Positions 42,984 to 51,316 of a stretch of DNA of 64,000 nt are shown piece after piece. Location of the stretch: positions 186,001 through 250,000 of the forward strand of contig NZ_FORY01000003.1 in the NCBI RefSeq assembly GCF_900114135.1. Reading direction: 5' to 3'. Below the pieces are notes generated by a model, which saw nothing but the letters and a program-made list of their open reading frames with translations, was not told where the DNA came from and made no database searches. Source of the stretch: Celeribacter halophilus (GTDB taxonomy: Bacteria > Pseudomonadota > Alphaproteobacteria > Rhodobacterales > Rhodobacteraceae). Made by a program: the position numbers and the translations under genes. How positions within the stretch are numbered: position 1 is the stretch's first letter; each line of letters starts with the position of its first letter.

Positions 42984-44168
42984 CTATCGCCCGAGAAGTT
43001 TCATGCCACGGTCCAGCCCTTCGAGCGTCATGGGGACCATGCGGCCTTCGAAAATCTCGTCGATCATGGCAATCGACTGCGTATAGGGCCAATGCGCCTC
43101 CGGCACGGGGTTGAGCCAAAGGTGGTCGGGCCATGTGTCGCGGGCGCGGGCGAGCCATGTGGCACCGGATTCTTCGTTCCAGTGCTCATTGGCCCCGCCG
43201 GGCAGCGCGATCTCGTAGGGGCTCATGGAGGCATCGCCCACGAAGATGACTTTGTAATCCTTGCCATAGGTGTTCATCACATCGCGGGTCGGGATGTTTT
43301 CGCCCCAGCGCCGCGCATTGTCGCGCCAGACGCTTTCATAAAGGCAGTTGTGGAAGTAATAATATTCGAGATGTTTGAACTCGGAGCGGGCGGCGGAGAA
43401 CAGTTCCTCGACCACTTTGATATGGTCGTCCATCGAGCCGCCGACATCGAAGAACATCAGCACTTTCACCGCGTTGCGCCGTTCGGGGCGGGTTTGCACG
43501 TCGAGATAGCCATGTTCCGCGGTGGCGCGGATGGTGCCGTCCAGATCAAGCTCCTCATGCGCCCCGTCACGCGCCCATTTGCGCAGGCGCTTCATGGCGA
43601 GTTTGATGTTGCGCGTGCCGATCTCGACCGTATCGTCTAGATTGCGGAATTCCCTTTTGTCCCAGACTTTTACAGCGCGACGATGACGTGACTCTTTCTG
43701 GCCGATCCGCACGCCTTCGGGGTTGTAGCCATAGGCACCAAAGGGCGATGTGCCGCCGGTGCCGATCCATTTGTTGCCGCCCTGATGGCGGCCTTTTTGC
43801 TCTTCGAGCCGCTTTTTGAGCGTCTCCATCAGCTTGTCGAACCCGCCCAGAGCCTCGATTTCGGCCATTTCCTCAGGCGAGAGGTGTTTTTCCATCTCCT
43901 TGCGCAGCCAGTCTTCGGGCAGGTCGAGCGCATTTAAGACCTGATCTGAGGAAATCTCGTCAAGGCCTTGAAATGTTTTTGAAAAGGCGCGGTCGAAACG
44001 GTCGAGGTGGCGTTCGTCCTTGACCATGGTGACGCGGGCGAGGATGTAGAACTCCTCGATGTCATGGCGGGCCAGTCCGGCTTTCATGGCCTCAAGGAAG
44101 GACAGGAACTCCCTCAAGGAGACGGGCACGCCTTCGTGGCGCAATGTCTCGAAGAAGGGCAGAAACAT
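42984..44168 (-). CDS. VWA-domain protein (CoxE-like)
   Basis: A 394-residue cytosolic protein. The C-terminal VWA domain has a modified MIDAS motif VLMFFDVGGSMDDHI (about residues 236-250; DVGGS instead of DxSxS), as is usual for this family, followed by YYYFHNCLYE and VIFVGDASMSPYEI. The N-terminal half is helical (FLSFLEAMKAGLARHDIEEF, FSKTFQGLDEIS). Such proteins pair with MoxR-type AAA ATPases, one of which is encoded at 47021-47863, in metal-insertion or chaperone-like roles. Substrate unknown. Confidence 0.88.
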   Translation of the reverse strand: MFLPFFETLRHEGVPVSLREFLSFLEAMKAGLARHDIEEFYILARVTMVKDERHLDRFDRAFSKTFQGLDEISSDQVLNALDLPEDWLRKEMEKHLSPEEMAEIEALGGFDKLMETLKKRLEEQKGRHQGGNKWIGTGGTSPFGAYGYNPEGVRIGQKESRHRRAVKVWDKREFRNLDDTVEIGTRNIKLAMKRLRKWARDGAHEELDLDGTIRATAEHGYLDVQTRPERRNAVKVLMFFDVGGSMDDHIKVVEELFSAARSEFKHLEYYYFHNCLYESVWRDNARRWGENIPTRDVMNTYGKDYKVIFVGDASMSPYEIALPGGANEHWNEESGATWLARARDTWPDHLWLNPVPEAHWPYTQSIAMIDEIFEGRMVPMTLEGLDRGMKLLGR

Positions 44169-44169
44169 G

Positions 44170-44334
44170 TCAGATCATCCGGTCTGCGATGACGCCCAGA
44201 AACAGGCCGATAATGCCGAAGATGAGTGCGAAGACGGCCATATATTGCAGCTTGTCGGCACGGTTTCCGCCGCGTTTTGCGGCCAGTCGCCAGCCCCAGA
44301 CCCCGCCGAGCAGGGTGAGTATGAACCCGATCAT
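44170..44334 (-). CDS. Small membrane protein, 54 residues
   Basis: This frame has a good GGGAG site before ATG 44334 and ends one base before the VWA start. It encodes two hydrophobic helices (MIGFILTLLGGVWGWRLAA and MAVFALIFGIIGLFLGVIAD) with a basic linker AKRGGNRADK. It is probably co-translated with the VWA gene. No function can be given. Confidence 0.65.
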   Translation of the reverse strand: MIGFILTLLGGVWGWRLAAKRGGNRADKLQYMAVFALIFGIIGLFLGVIADRMI

Positions 44335-44380
44335 GATGTTGCTCCCTCAGGCCGTGTGCGCCGGTGTCGCGGGCCGGTCG

Positions 44381-45814
44381 TTATCGCGCCAGAGCGGCGA
44401 TTTCGGCGGCACGGATCCGGACCTCTTCATCCGAACCAAAGCCATAGCGTGCCCAGCCCAGACTGTCGAGACGCAGGGCGCGGGCGTCGCTGCTGCGTCC
44501 GAGGTTTTCCAGCGCCTCGGCCTCTGTCAGCATGAGCGAGGCCAGAAGGGCGGCGTTTTCGGCGTCGCGGGCGGCATCAATGGCGCTGGCGGAGAGGGTA
44601 TAGGCGTCCTCATAGCGGTGCTCTGACAGGGCCAGCGCGGCAAGTTGCATGGTGACATGGGCGGCGTGAAAGCGGGTTTCGGGATGCGCGCCGTAGATCT
44701 CGGCGGCCCGTGTGAGCGCGAGATAGGCGGCGGGGCGGTCTGTGGCGATGGCGAGTCGCCCCAGCAGGAACCACGAAAAACCGGCGCGGGTGCCGTCCCA
44801 GCCTTCGGCCTGTGCGATGGCAACGGCATTTTGGGCAGCGAGGAGGCGCTCTTGCAGGGGCGCGCGTCCCATTGCGGCGAGAACGGATTGTGTCCAGAGG
44901 CGCGGCGTGGGGTTGGTGGGCGTATCGGGCAAGGTTTCCCCGACGGGATTGATCCGTGCGAGCATGTCGGGCAGGGCGCGGGCCACCTCGTCGCGGCTCA
45001 TGCCGGAGCGCAATTCCGGCGCATAGGTGAGGCGGAGCATCAGCATGTCGAAAGGGGTCAGCACGGAGTGGATATTGTCGTCGTTGAAGACGGAATCGGG
45101 CAGGCGGTAGAGGTCATTGAGCGGACCGAGGGCTTGCGCCAGTTCCTCGTGCAGACAGTCGCGGATTTCCTGCGGGGCGACATCGACGGGAATGAAGATC
45201 GACAGGCGCTCGCGCGTGTCCACTTTGGTCCAGCTCAACGCGGCGCGTCGGGCGCGTTTGAACTCGGCCCAGCTTGAGACGTTAGGCACAACGATACAGG
45301 CGGTGTTCGGTGCGCGGCGGGACAACTCCGCAAGCGTGAGGGTCTCAAGTGTGATCGCGGCGTCGGTCTGCGGCGGCACAGGGGTAATCGTGACACCGGC
45401 TTCGCGCTCCAGACGGGTCAGCAGCTTGGTGAGATCATGGGGCAGCGACGGCGGGATGGTGTCGCCGGTGACGCGCAGGGTGATCGGGTCTTCGAAACGG
45501 GTGAACTGCGTCAGCTCCGCGCCGGTTTCCAGTACGAAGGTCAGATCGAGGAAATCGCGGGCGAGAGAGGCGTTGGAGCGGCGGCTCTGCGCCGGTTTTC
45601 TGTCGGCAAACAGTTTCATCGGCGGCAGGGCAAGCATCTCGGAGGCGGCGCGGGCGGAATCCGGTGAACTGGCGGGCGTGGGGCTGACGCAGGCCGAGAG
45701 CAAGACCAGCCCGCATAGAGCCGTTGCGAACCGCGCACTCGGCAGCCGCGCACTCGCCAGTCGTGTTGTGTCACGCAGGCGGGGCATCGCAAAAGAAGAT
45801 CGGAGCCATGTCAT
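44381..45814 (-). CDS. DUF2927-domain lipoprotein
   Basis: A 477-residue lipoprotein: signal ending in LCGLVLLSAC, then the DUF2927 domain (ARDFLDLTFVLETGAELTQF, VPNVSSWAEFKRARRAAL, then RDCLHEELAQALGPLNDLY with the HEE motif, and LPDSVFNDDNIHSVLTPFDM) and a C-terminal helical repeat region like TPR units. The HEExxQxLG-like segment resembles a zinc-peptidase motif, which has been suggested for the family. ATG 45814 is preferred for its AAGG site. Role unknown. Confidence 0.82.
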   Translation of the reverse strand: MTWLRSSFAMPRLRDTTRLASARLPSARFATALCGLVLLSACVSPTPASSPDSARAASEMLALPPMKLFADRKPAQSRRSNASLARDFLDLTFVLETGAELTQFTRFEDPITLRVTGDTIPPSLPHDLTKLLTRLEREAGVTITPVPPQTDAAITLETLTLAELSRRAPNTACIVVPNVSSWAEFKRARRAALSWTKVDTRERLSIFIPVDVAPQEIRDCLHEELAQALGPLNDLYRLPDSVFNDDNIHSVLTPFDMLMLRLTYAPELRSGMSRDEVARALPDMLARINPVGETLPDTPTNPTPRLWTQSVLAAMGRAPLQERLLAAQNAVAIAQAEGWDGTRAGFSWFLLGRLAIATDRPAAYLALTRAAEIYGAHPETRFHAAHVTMQLAALALSEHRYEDAYTLSASAIDAARDAENAALLASLMLTEAEALENLGRSSDARALRLDSLGWARYGFGSDEEVRIRAAEIAALAR

Positions 45815-45979
45815 CTGGGTAGCCTTATGCGTGTTCAACTGTGTGCGTCTTGAGGGTATCTTGTCCGTTGCGCCGGATTTAATCCGCCTTGCGTGGCGAT
45901 TTTAAGGCAAAACTGTCGCAGCTGCACAGGGTTTTGCGCCGCGAGTGGGGTGCACGAAAAGACGCCCATCCTTGTGCCG

Positions 45980-46450
45980 TCACCACTTGCGCTGGTATTT
46001 GATATAAGGTGTCAATTCCCCGATCTGGTCGTAGAGTTTGCGTGCTTTGGTGTTGAAATGCTGGGTGGTCCAGTAGACCTGTGGCGTGCCGTGGGCATCG
46101 GCCAGATCATAGACGCTCTGGATCAGGGCCCGCCCCGCGCCGGTGCCGCGGGCGGCTTCGGTGACAAAGAGATCCTGAAGGTAGCAGACATCCTCGATGC
46201 GCCAGTTATGGGCATGGAACAGGTAATGCACCAACCCGATCAATTCCCCGTCCTTTTCGGCCACCAAAGCGCCGCGTTCCTTGGCCTCGGGGTCCACCAG
46301 ACGCGCGAAGGTGGCGTCATAGATTTCGGGGCCCAACTCCGTTTCAAAGAAGGTCAGATAGCCGCGCCAGAGCACTTCCCATTCGGCGCGATCTTCGGGG
46401 GTGAGGGGACGGATGACGGGCAATGGAACCTCCTTGAAAAACTGCGACAT
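45980..46450 (-). CDS. GNAT-family N-acetyltransferase
   Basis: A 156-residue acetyltransferase with the acetyl-CoA-binding motif in LQDLFVTEAARGTGAGRALI (motif A, about residues 95-115) after a VHYLFHAHNWRIEDVCYL strand pair, and a C-terminal YWTTQHFNTKARKLYDQIGE segment typical of diamine or aminoglycoside-type GNATs. Substrate unknown. The start is uncertain; ATG 46450 is the first plausible one, without a strong ribosome site. Confidence 0.83.
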   Translation of the reverse strand: MSQFFKEVPLPVIRPLTPEDRAEWEVLWRGYLTFFETELGPEIYDATFARLVDPEAKERGALVAEKDGELIGLVHYLFHAHNWRIEDVCYLQDLFVTEAARGTGAGRALIQSVYDLADAHGTPQVYWTTQHFNTKARKLYDQIGELTPYIKYQRKW

Positions 46451-46617
46451 CAACGCTTTGCGGGCAGTTTTTCGCCAAATTTCAAGGGGGTTCAACGGAA
46501 AACGACCATTTTGGCATTGGCAAGCCGCTCGAAGGGCGCGAGAGGCCCGAGCCGCGCGAGAGGTTTGCCGAATTTCTGTCCGCAGCGCCTAAAATGCGGG
46601 CGTAAAACCCGCGCGAC

Positions 46618-46639
46618 TGCGACGAATGCGCTCGTCGCA
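46618..46639. repeat. 8-bp inverted repeat (hairpin)
   Basis: TGCGACGA, a six-base loop and TCGTCGCA, then AAAAG. It lies 80 bases upstream of the DUF2934 gene. A weaker GCGGG/CCCGC hairpin precedes it. Could be a leader structure or the end of an upstream transcript. Confidence 0.45.
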
Positions 46640-46720
46640 AAAGAATTTACATCCCTGAGTTGTCATCGGGCTGTTAGATATCAGGAAGAAGATGCGCGAA
46701 CGACAGATATGGAGTTCAAA

Positions 46721-47020
46721 ATGACAAAAATCTCTCCCGACGAGGCACAGATCAGCGAAGCGGCCTATTTTATCTGGCTCGCTGAGGGCAAGCCTGAAGG
46801 CCGCGACGAAGTGCATTGGCAGATGGCGGTTGAAGCCCTGAGCGTGCCTGTGAAAAAGCCCCGCAAAAAGGCAGCACCGAAGAAAGCCGCCACCAAGACG
46901 GCGACAAAACCGGCGAGCAAGACCGCTGCGAAAACCGCGACGAAAACAGCGGCGAAAAAGACCACAACCGCCCGAAAGCCGCGCACGACCAAGGCGAAAG
47001 CGGCCCCGAAGGCCGAGTGA
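46721..47020 (+). CDS. DUF2934 protein with histone-like Lys/Ala tail
   Basis: A 99-residue protein: the N-terminal 45 residues match the DUF2934 pattern (EAAYFIWLAEGKPEGRDEVHW) and the rest is a low-complexity tail rich in Lys, Ala and Thr (KKAAPKKAATKTATKPA and repeats), much like histone H1 tails and AlgP-type proteins. It is likely to bind nucleic acid through the tail. ATG 46721 has GGAG at six-base spacing. Its stop directly abuts the stop of the convergent moxR. Confidence 0.78.
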   Translation: MTKISPDEAQISEAAYFIWLAEGKPEGRDEVHWQMAVEALSVPVKKPRKKAAPKKAATKTATKPASKTAAKTATKTAAKKTTTARKPRTTKAKAAPKAE

Positions 47021-47863
47021 TCAGCGCCGCTGACCGCGTGCCAGAAAGGCGAGACGCTCGAACAGGGCCACGTCCTGTTCGTTCTTCAAAAGCGCGCCGT
47101 GCAGCTTCGGCAGGGCATTGACCCCGTCGCGCTTGAGGTCTTCGGGCGAGAGATCCTCGGCCAGCAGAAGTTTGAGCCAGTCGAGAACCTCCGAGGTCGA
47201 AGGTTTCTTTTTCAGCCCCTGCGTGTCGCGAATCTCGTAGAATTGCGCCAGCGCCGCGCCGAGAAGGTCGGATTTCAGCCCCGGAAAATGCACCTCGACG
47301 ATCTGTTTCATGGTCTCCATGTCGGGGAAACGGATGTAGTGGAAGAAACACCGGCGCAGGAAGGCGTCGGGCAGTTCTTTCTCATTGTTCGAGGTGATGA
47401 TGACCACAGGGCGCTGTTTCGCGCTGATGGTCTCGCCGGTCTCGTAGACGTGGAAGGCCATTTTGTCGAGTTCCTGCAAGAGATCGTTGGGAAACTCGAT
47501 ATCGGCCTTGTCGATCTCGTCGATCAGCAGAACAACCTTCTGCTCGGCTTCGAAAGCCTGCCAGAGCTTGCCTTTCTTGATGTAGTGGCGCACGTCCTCG
47601 ACCTTCGGGTCGCCCAACTGGCTGTCGCGCAGCCGTGAGACCGCGTCATATTCGTAAAGGCCCTGCTGGGCGCGGGTGGTGGATTTGATGTTCCACTCGA
47701 TCATCTCCAGCCCCAAAGAGGCCGCCACCTGCCGCGCCAGTTCGGTTTTTCCCGTGCCCGGTTCGCCCTTGACCAGCAAGGGACGTTCCAGCGCGATGGC
47801 GGCATTGACCGCCACAGTGAGGTCGTGCGGGGCAACATAGCTGTCCGTCGAGGAAAATTTCAT
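47021..47863 (-). CDS. MoxR-family AAA ATPase
   Basis: A 280-residue AAA+ ATPase with Walker A GEPGTGKTELARQ (about residues 36-48), Walker B VVLLIDEIDKADIEF (about 106-120) and VVIITSNNEKELPDAFLRRC (sensor 1 and arginine finger). MoxR ATPases work with VWA proteins; the VWA protein at 42984-44168 is the natural partner. The long upstream in-frame extension is not used, since ATG 47863 (MKFSSTDSYVAP) matches the family start. Confidence 0.9.
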   Translation of the reverse strand: MKFSSTDSYVAPHDLTVAVNAAIALERPLLVKGEPGTGKTELARQVAASLGLEMIEWNIKSTTRAQQGLYEYDAVSRLRDSQLGDPKVEDVRHYIKKGKLWQAFEAEQKVVLLIDEIDKADIEFPNDLLQELDKMAFHVYETGETISAKQRPVVIITSNNEKELPDAFLRRCFFHYIRFPDMETMKQIVEVHFPGLKSDLLGAALAQFYEIRDTQGLKKKPSTSEVLDWLKLLLAEDLSPEDLKRDGVNALPKLHGALLKNEQDVALFERLAFLARGQRR

Positions 47864-47994
47864 CTGGGGGCCTTGTCCTGTGCTGTCATCGGTCGAGATC
47901 ATAACGCGGGCAGGGAAAGGTGCAATACGAGCAATATTGTGACGTGACATCCCCGAACAAACGGGGTAAATGAGCCGCAATTGGAGGGCGCCTT

Positions 47995-48468
47995 ATGGCT
48001 GATAAATCTGAAAATGCGGCCGAAGGCACGACAGAGGTGAGCATGATGAAGGCTGAGGTTTTTCTGGATGAGAATTATCGTCCGGCAGAGGACGAACCAT
48101 TTATGAACGAGCGCCAGCTCGAATATTTCAAACGTAAACTTCTGGCTTGGCGGGCCGAGCTTCTTGACGAAAGCCGCCACACGATCGAGGGTCTGCAAGA
48201 CGGCACCCGCAACATTCCCGACATTTCCGACCGTGCTTCCGAAGAGACCGACCGTGCTCTGGAACTGCGCACGCGGGACCGTCAGCGCAAGCTGGTGACG
48301 AAAATCGATGCGGCGCTGCGCCGGATCGATGAGGGGGAATACGGCTATTGCGAAGTGACCGGCGAGCCGATTTCGCTCAAGCGTCTTGATGCGCGTCCGA
48401 TTGCGACCATGACGCTGGAAGCGCAGGAACGCCACGAGCGCCGTGAAAAAGTCCACCGCGACGACTGA
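47995..48468 (+). CDS. dksA: RNA polymerase-binding factor DksA (single-cysteine type)
   Basis: DksA binds the RNA polymerase secondary channel and, with ppGpp, shifts promoter choice. The 157-residue protein has the coiled-coil region with tip residues (DISDRASEETDRALELR, about 80-96) and a C-terminal globular part GYCEVTGEPISLKRLDARP. Only one cysteine of the usual four zinc ligands remains, as reported for Rhodobacter sphaeroides DksA. Tip acidic residues (D..D.A) are kept, so activity is expected. Confidence 0.92.
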   Translation: MADKSENAAEGTTEVSMMKAEVFLDENYRPAEDEPFMNERQLEYFKRKLLAWRAELLDESRHTIEGLQDGTRNIPDISDRASEETDRALELRTRDRQRKLVTKIDAALRRIDEGEYGYCEVTGEPISLKRLDARPIATMTLEAQERHERREKVHRDD

Positions 48469-48638
48469 TGTTGTCCCGAGTGCGGCTGGTCCGGTGACGT
48501 CTGTTCCTGTGAGCCTGATCTGAGCACTTTGGAGGCGGGGTTTCGGGAAAGACGCATGGGATGCGCGGAGGTCTTGGCCTGCGACCTTTGCCCTCGCGGC
48601 AATTTGGCCCCGTGAAATCCGCGACGGATTATGACAGA

Positions 48639-48666
48639 ACACCGGAGGTAACTCCGGTGTTTTTTG
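48639..48666 (+). terminator. Terminator after dksA
   Basis: ACACCGGAG, a GTAA loop and CTCCGGTGT, followed by a T-run. The site lies 170 bases after the dksA stop and just before the FAD monooxygenase gene. Confidence 0.85.
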
Positions 48667-48761
48667 TTTTGGCTTTTCCGGTTTTGTGATGAAATCCGGA
48701 ACATCGGAGGCGTCTGGTCTTGTGAGATCACGGCGGGACAGAGTTGCAGAAGGAAGAGGCC

Positions 48762-49922
48762 ATGTTGATCGGTCAGGATATTGCAGTTTTAGGGGCCGGT
48801 GTCGCAGGGCTGGCCGTGGCGCGGGCCTTGGCGCTGCGCGGGGCGACGGTCACGGTATACGAGCAATCGCACGAGATCGCCGAAGTGGGCGCGGGGCTTC
48901 AGATTTCGCCCAATGGTGCGCGGGTTCTGGCCGCTTTGGGGCTGGATGCGCCCTCTGTGTCGCTGCGCTCCGAGGGGGTGCGGCTGATGGATGGCTACAT
49001 GGGGCGCGAGGTGCTGCATCTCGATTTCGCCAAGGCGCGGCCCAATGACGATTTCCTGATGATGCATCGCGCCGACCTGATTGCTTTGCTCGAAGAAGGT
49101 GTGCGCGATCTTGGCGTTGATATCCGCCTGTCCTACACGGTGGAGAGTGTCCACAGCGATGGCGACGGGATGCGCCTGAGTTTCGCGGGTGGAGGCGGCA
49201 CACGGCACGGGATTGTGCTGGGGGCAGACGGGTTGCATTCGCGGCTGCGTCCGATGCTCAACGGGCCGGAAAAGCCGTTTTTCACCGGACAGACCGCGTG
49301 GCGCGCTATTGTGCCGGCTCTTGGCAATGAGGAGCCTGTGGCGCTGGTGCATATGGCGGCGGGGCGGCATGTGGTGAGCTATCCGCTCAGGGACGGCAGT
49401 CTGATCAATATCGTGGCCATTGAAGAGCGTTCCGACTGGATGGAAGAGGGCTGGAACCACGCGGGGGATCCGGCGGAGATGATGCGCAATTTCTCGAATT
49501 TCTGCCCCGGAGTGAAAGGGCTTTTGAACCGTGTCGAGGAAGTGTCGCGCTGGGGGCTGTTCCGGCATCCGGTGGCGCAGAACTGGCATTCGGAGCGCAC
49601 GGCGCTGCTGGGGGACGCGGCGCACCCGACCCTGCCGTTTCTGGCGCAAGGGGCGAATATGGCGCTGGAAGATGCGTGGTGCCTCGCGGATTGCCTTGCG
49701 AATTTGCCGCTGGATCAGGCGCTTCCAGCCTATCAGGCCAAACGGCGTGCGCGGGTTGTGCGGGTGATCGAGGCGGCCAATGGCAATGCGAAGAACTACC
49801 ACCTGAGCGGGGCGAAACGCGTGGTGGGCCATGCGGCCTTGCGTCTGGCGGGCAAACTGGCCCCGAAACAGGCGGTGGAGCGGTTTGCGTGGCTTTATGA
49901 TTATGATGTGACGGCGGAGTGA
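48762..49922 (+). CDS. FAD-dependent aromatic monooxygenase
   Basis: A 386-residue class A flavin monooxygenase. It shows the GxGxxG dinucleotide motif IAVLGAGVAGLAVARALALR, the DG motif VLGADGLHSRLR (about residues 155-166) and the GD motif ALLGDAAHPTLPFLAQGANM (about 284-303). It resembles salicylate or 3-hydroxybenzoate hydroxylases, which use NAD(P)H and oxygen to hydroxylate a ring; the substrate cannot be read. AAGGAAGAG precedes ATG 48762. Confidence 0.88.
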   Translation: MLIGQDIAVLGAGVAGLAVARALALRGATVTVYEQSHEIAEVGAGLQISPNGARVLAALGLDAPSVSLRSEGVRLMDGYMGREVLHLDFAKARPNDDFLMMHRADLIALLEEGVRDLGVDIRLSYTVESVHSDGDGMRLSFAGGGGTRHGIVLGADGLHSRLRPMLNGPEKPFFTGQTAWRAIVPALGNEEPVALVHMAAGRHVVSYPLRDGSLINIVAIEERSDWMEEGWNHAGDPAEMMRNFSNFCPGVKGLLNRVEEVSRWGLFRHPVAQNWHSERTALLGDAAHPTLPFLAQGANMALEDAWCLADCLANLPLDQALPAYQAKRRARVVRVIEAANGNAKNYHLSGAKRVVGHAALRLAGKLAPKQAVERFAWLYDYDVTAE

Positions 49923-49951
49923 GAGGCGCACGCGGGTTGCGCCTCCGGCGG

Positions 49952-49974
49952 GAGTATTTGGGCCAACAGAAAGC
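49952..49974 (+). repeat. Dispersed repeat GAGTATTTGGGCCAACAG.., copy B
   Basis: One-base variant of the element at 42188 and 59102. Here it is preceded by CTCCGGCGG so that CTCC..GGAG can pair, 30 bases after the monooxygenase stop. Confidence 0.7.
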
Positions 49975-49976
49975 AG

Positions 49977-50014
49977 AAGCGCCGCGCTCCGTGGGGAGGC
50001 GGCGCTTTGTTTTG
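49977..50014 (+). terminator. Terminator after FAD monooxygenase
   Basis: AAGCGCCGC and GCGGCGCTT form a perfect 9-bp stem, followed by TGTTTT. It immediately follows repeat copy B. Confidence 0.75.
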
Positions 50015-50058
50015 CGGGGCTGCGTTTTGGTGGCCTGCGTTTTTGTGGCCTGCGCGGA

Positions 50059-50805
50059 TCAGGCGGCTTCGAGGGCTTTCACGATGCCGGAGAAATCCGC
50101 CGCTTTGAGAGAGGCACCGCCCACCAGTGCGCCATCGACGTTGGAGGTGGCGAAGATCTCGGCGGCGTTGGACGGTTTCACCGAGCCGCCATAGAGCAGC
50201 GGAATGTCTTTTGCGCCGTCGCCGTAGCGGGCCACGAGGGTTGCGCGCATGTCGTCATGGACTTCGGCGATCTGTTCGAGCGTCGGGATTTTGCCGGTGC
50301 CGATGGCCCAGACCGGTTCATAGGCGATGACGAGCTTTTTGAGATCGACCACATCGGGCAGAGAGCCGGAGAGTTGCTGACGGATCACGGCGAGGGTTTC
50401 GCCCGCTTCGCGTTGTGCCAGTGTTTCCCCGACACAGACCACAGGGGAGAGCCCTGCCTGTGTGGCGGCCACGGTTTTTTCGGCGACCATCTGGTCGGTC
50501 TCGCCATGATCGGCGCGGCGTTCGGAATGGCCGAGGATCACATGATCCGCGCCCGCATCCAGCAGCATTTCGGCGGAAATATCGCCCGTATGTGCGCCCG
50601 AGGTCTTCATGTGGCAGTCCTGACCGCCCACATGCACCTGTGTGCCGAAGAGGGCCTGTGCCATCGGGGCGACCAGCGTGGCGGGCGGGCACAGGAGGAT
50701 GTCGACCTTGGGAGCGGGGAACATCTCGGCCAGCGCGGTGGCCTCACCGAGGCTCGCTTTGACACCGTTCATTTTCCAATTTCCTGCGGCCAGTTTGCGT
50801 GCCAT
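50059..50805 (-). CDS. tpiA: Triosephosphate isomerase
   Basis: Interconverts dihydroxyacetone phosphate and glyceraldehyde 3-phosphate. The 248-residue barrel has the N-terminal AAGNWKMNG with the catalytic Lys, the catalytic His in VILGHSERRA, the catalytic Glu in IAYEPVWAIGTGKIP (loop 6) and LYGGSVKPSNA. Length is standard. Monocistronic. Confidence 0.96.
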   Translation of the reverse strand: MARKLAAGNWKMNGVKASLGEATALAEMFPAPKVDILLCPPATLVAPMAQALFGTQVHVGGQDCHMKTSGAHTGDISAEMLLDAGADHVILGHSERRADHGETDQMVAEKTVAATQAGLSPVVCVGETLAQREAGETLAVIRQQLSGSLPDVVDLKKLVIAYEPVWAIGTGKIPTLEQIAEVHDDMRATLVARYGDGAKDIPLLYGGSVKPSNAAEIFATSNVDGALVGGASLKAADFSGIVKALEAA

Positions 50806-50926
50806 GCGGAATCCTCCTTGTTTATATGCGCTTGCATCATTGCAGCCTGTGACGGGCAGTCAAGCGCAGGCTTGCGCTCTGGGACGCGACGCCGCACAAA
50901 AGGAGGGCGCGATGGCGGAGGACGGC

Positions 50927-51292
50927 TTATTTTCCGGCGGAGAGGCTCTCGTCGAATTTGATGCTCTCGCCGCAGCCGCAGGCATCCACCACATTGGGAT
51001 TGCGGAATTTGAAGCCGGATTCGAGCAGGGAGACCTCGTAATCAATCTCCGTGCCGAACAGGAACATCTGCGCCATCGGAGCGATCATCACGCGTGCGCC
51101 GTCCTGTTCCACGACCTCGTCCATCGGGTCGATTTCGGAGACGTATTCCATGGTATATTCCATGCCCGCACAGCCGCCTTTCTTGACGCCGATGCGCAGC
51201 CCCTTGGAACCGTCCTGTTTCATCAGCTTTGCAATCTGTGCCGAGGCCGCGGGGGTCATGGTCACAGCCTGTTTTCCGGGAATGCCGAACAT
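50927..51292 (-). CDS. A-type iron-sulfur carrier (IscA/SufA/ErpA family)
   Basis: A 121-residue HesB-type protein with the three conserved cysteines: GVKKGGCAGMEY and the C-terminal DACGCGESI. These carry [Fe-S] clusters to target enzymes. It is near the SufT-like gene but not in a complete suf operon. Which of IscA, SufA or ErpA it is cannot be settled from sequence alone. Confidence 0.9.
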   Translation of the reverse strand: MFGIPGKQAVTMTPAASAQIAKLMKQDGSKGLRIGVKKGGCAGMEYTMEYVSEIDPMDEVVEQDGARVMIAPMAQMFLFGTEIDYEVSLLESGFKFRNPNVVDACGCGESIKFDESLSAGK

Positions 51293-51316
51293 ATGCGTGT
51301 CTCCTTTGGGGATAAT

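Noticed and set aside
42090-43640. A 516-codon plus-strand frame across the M48 and VWA genes
   Set aside because: It crosses two real genes and their intergenic region on the other strand; no motif or start.
46618-46639. Terminator hairpin
   Set aside because: Only a short A-run follows on the plus strand and no T-run on either; left as an unexplained inverted repeat.
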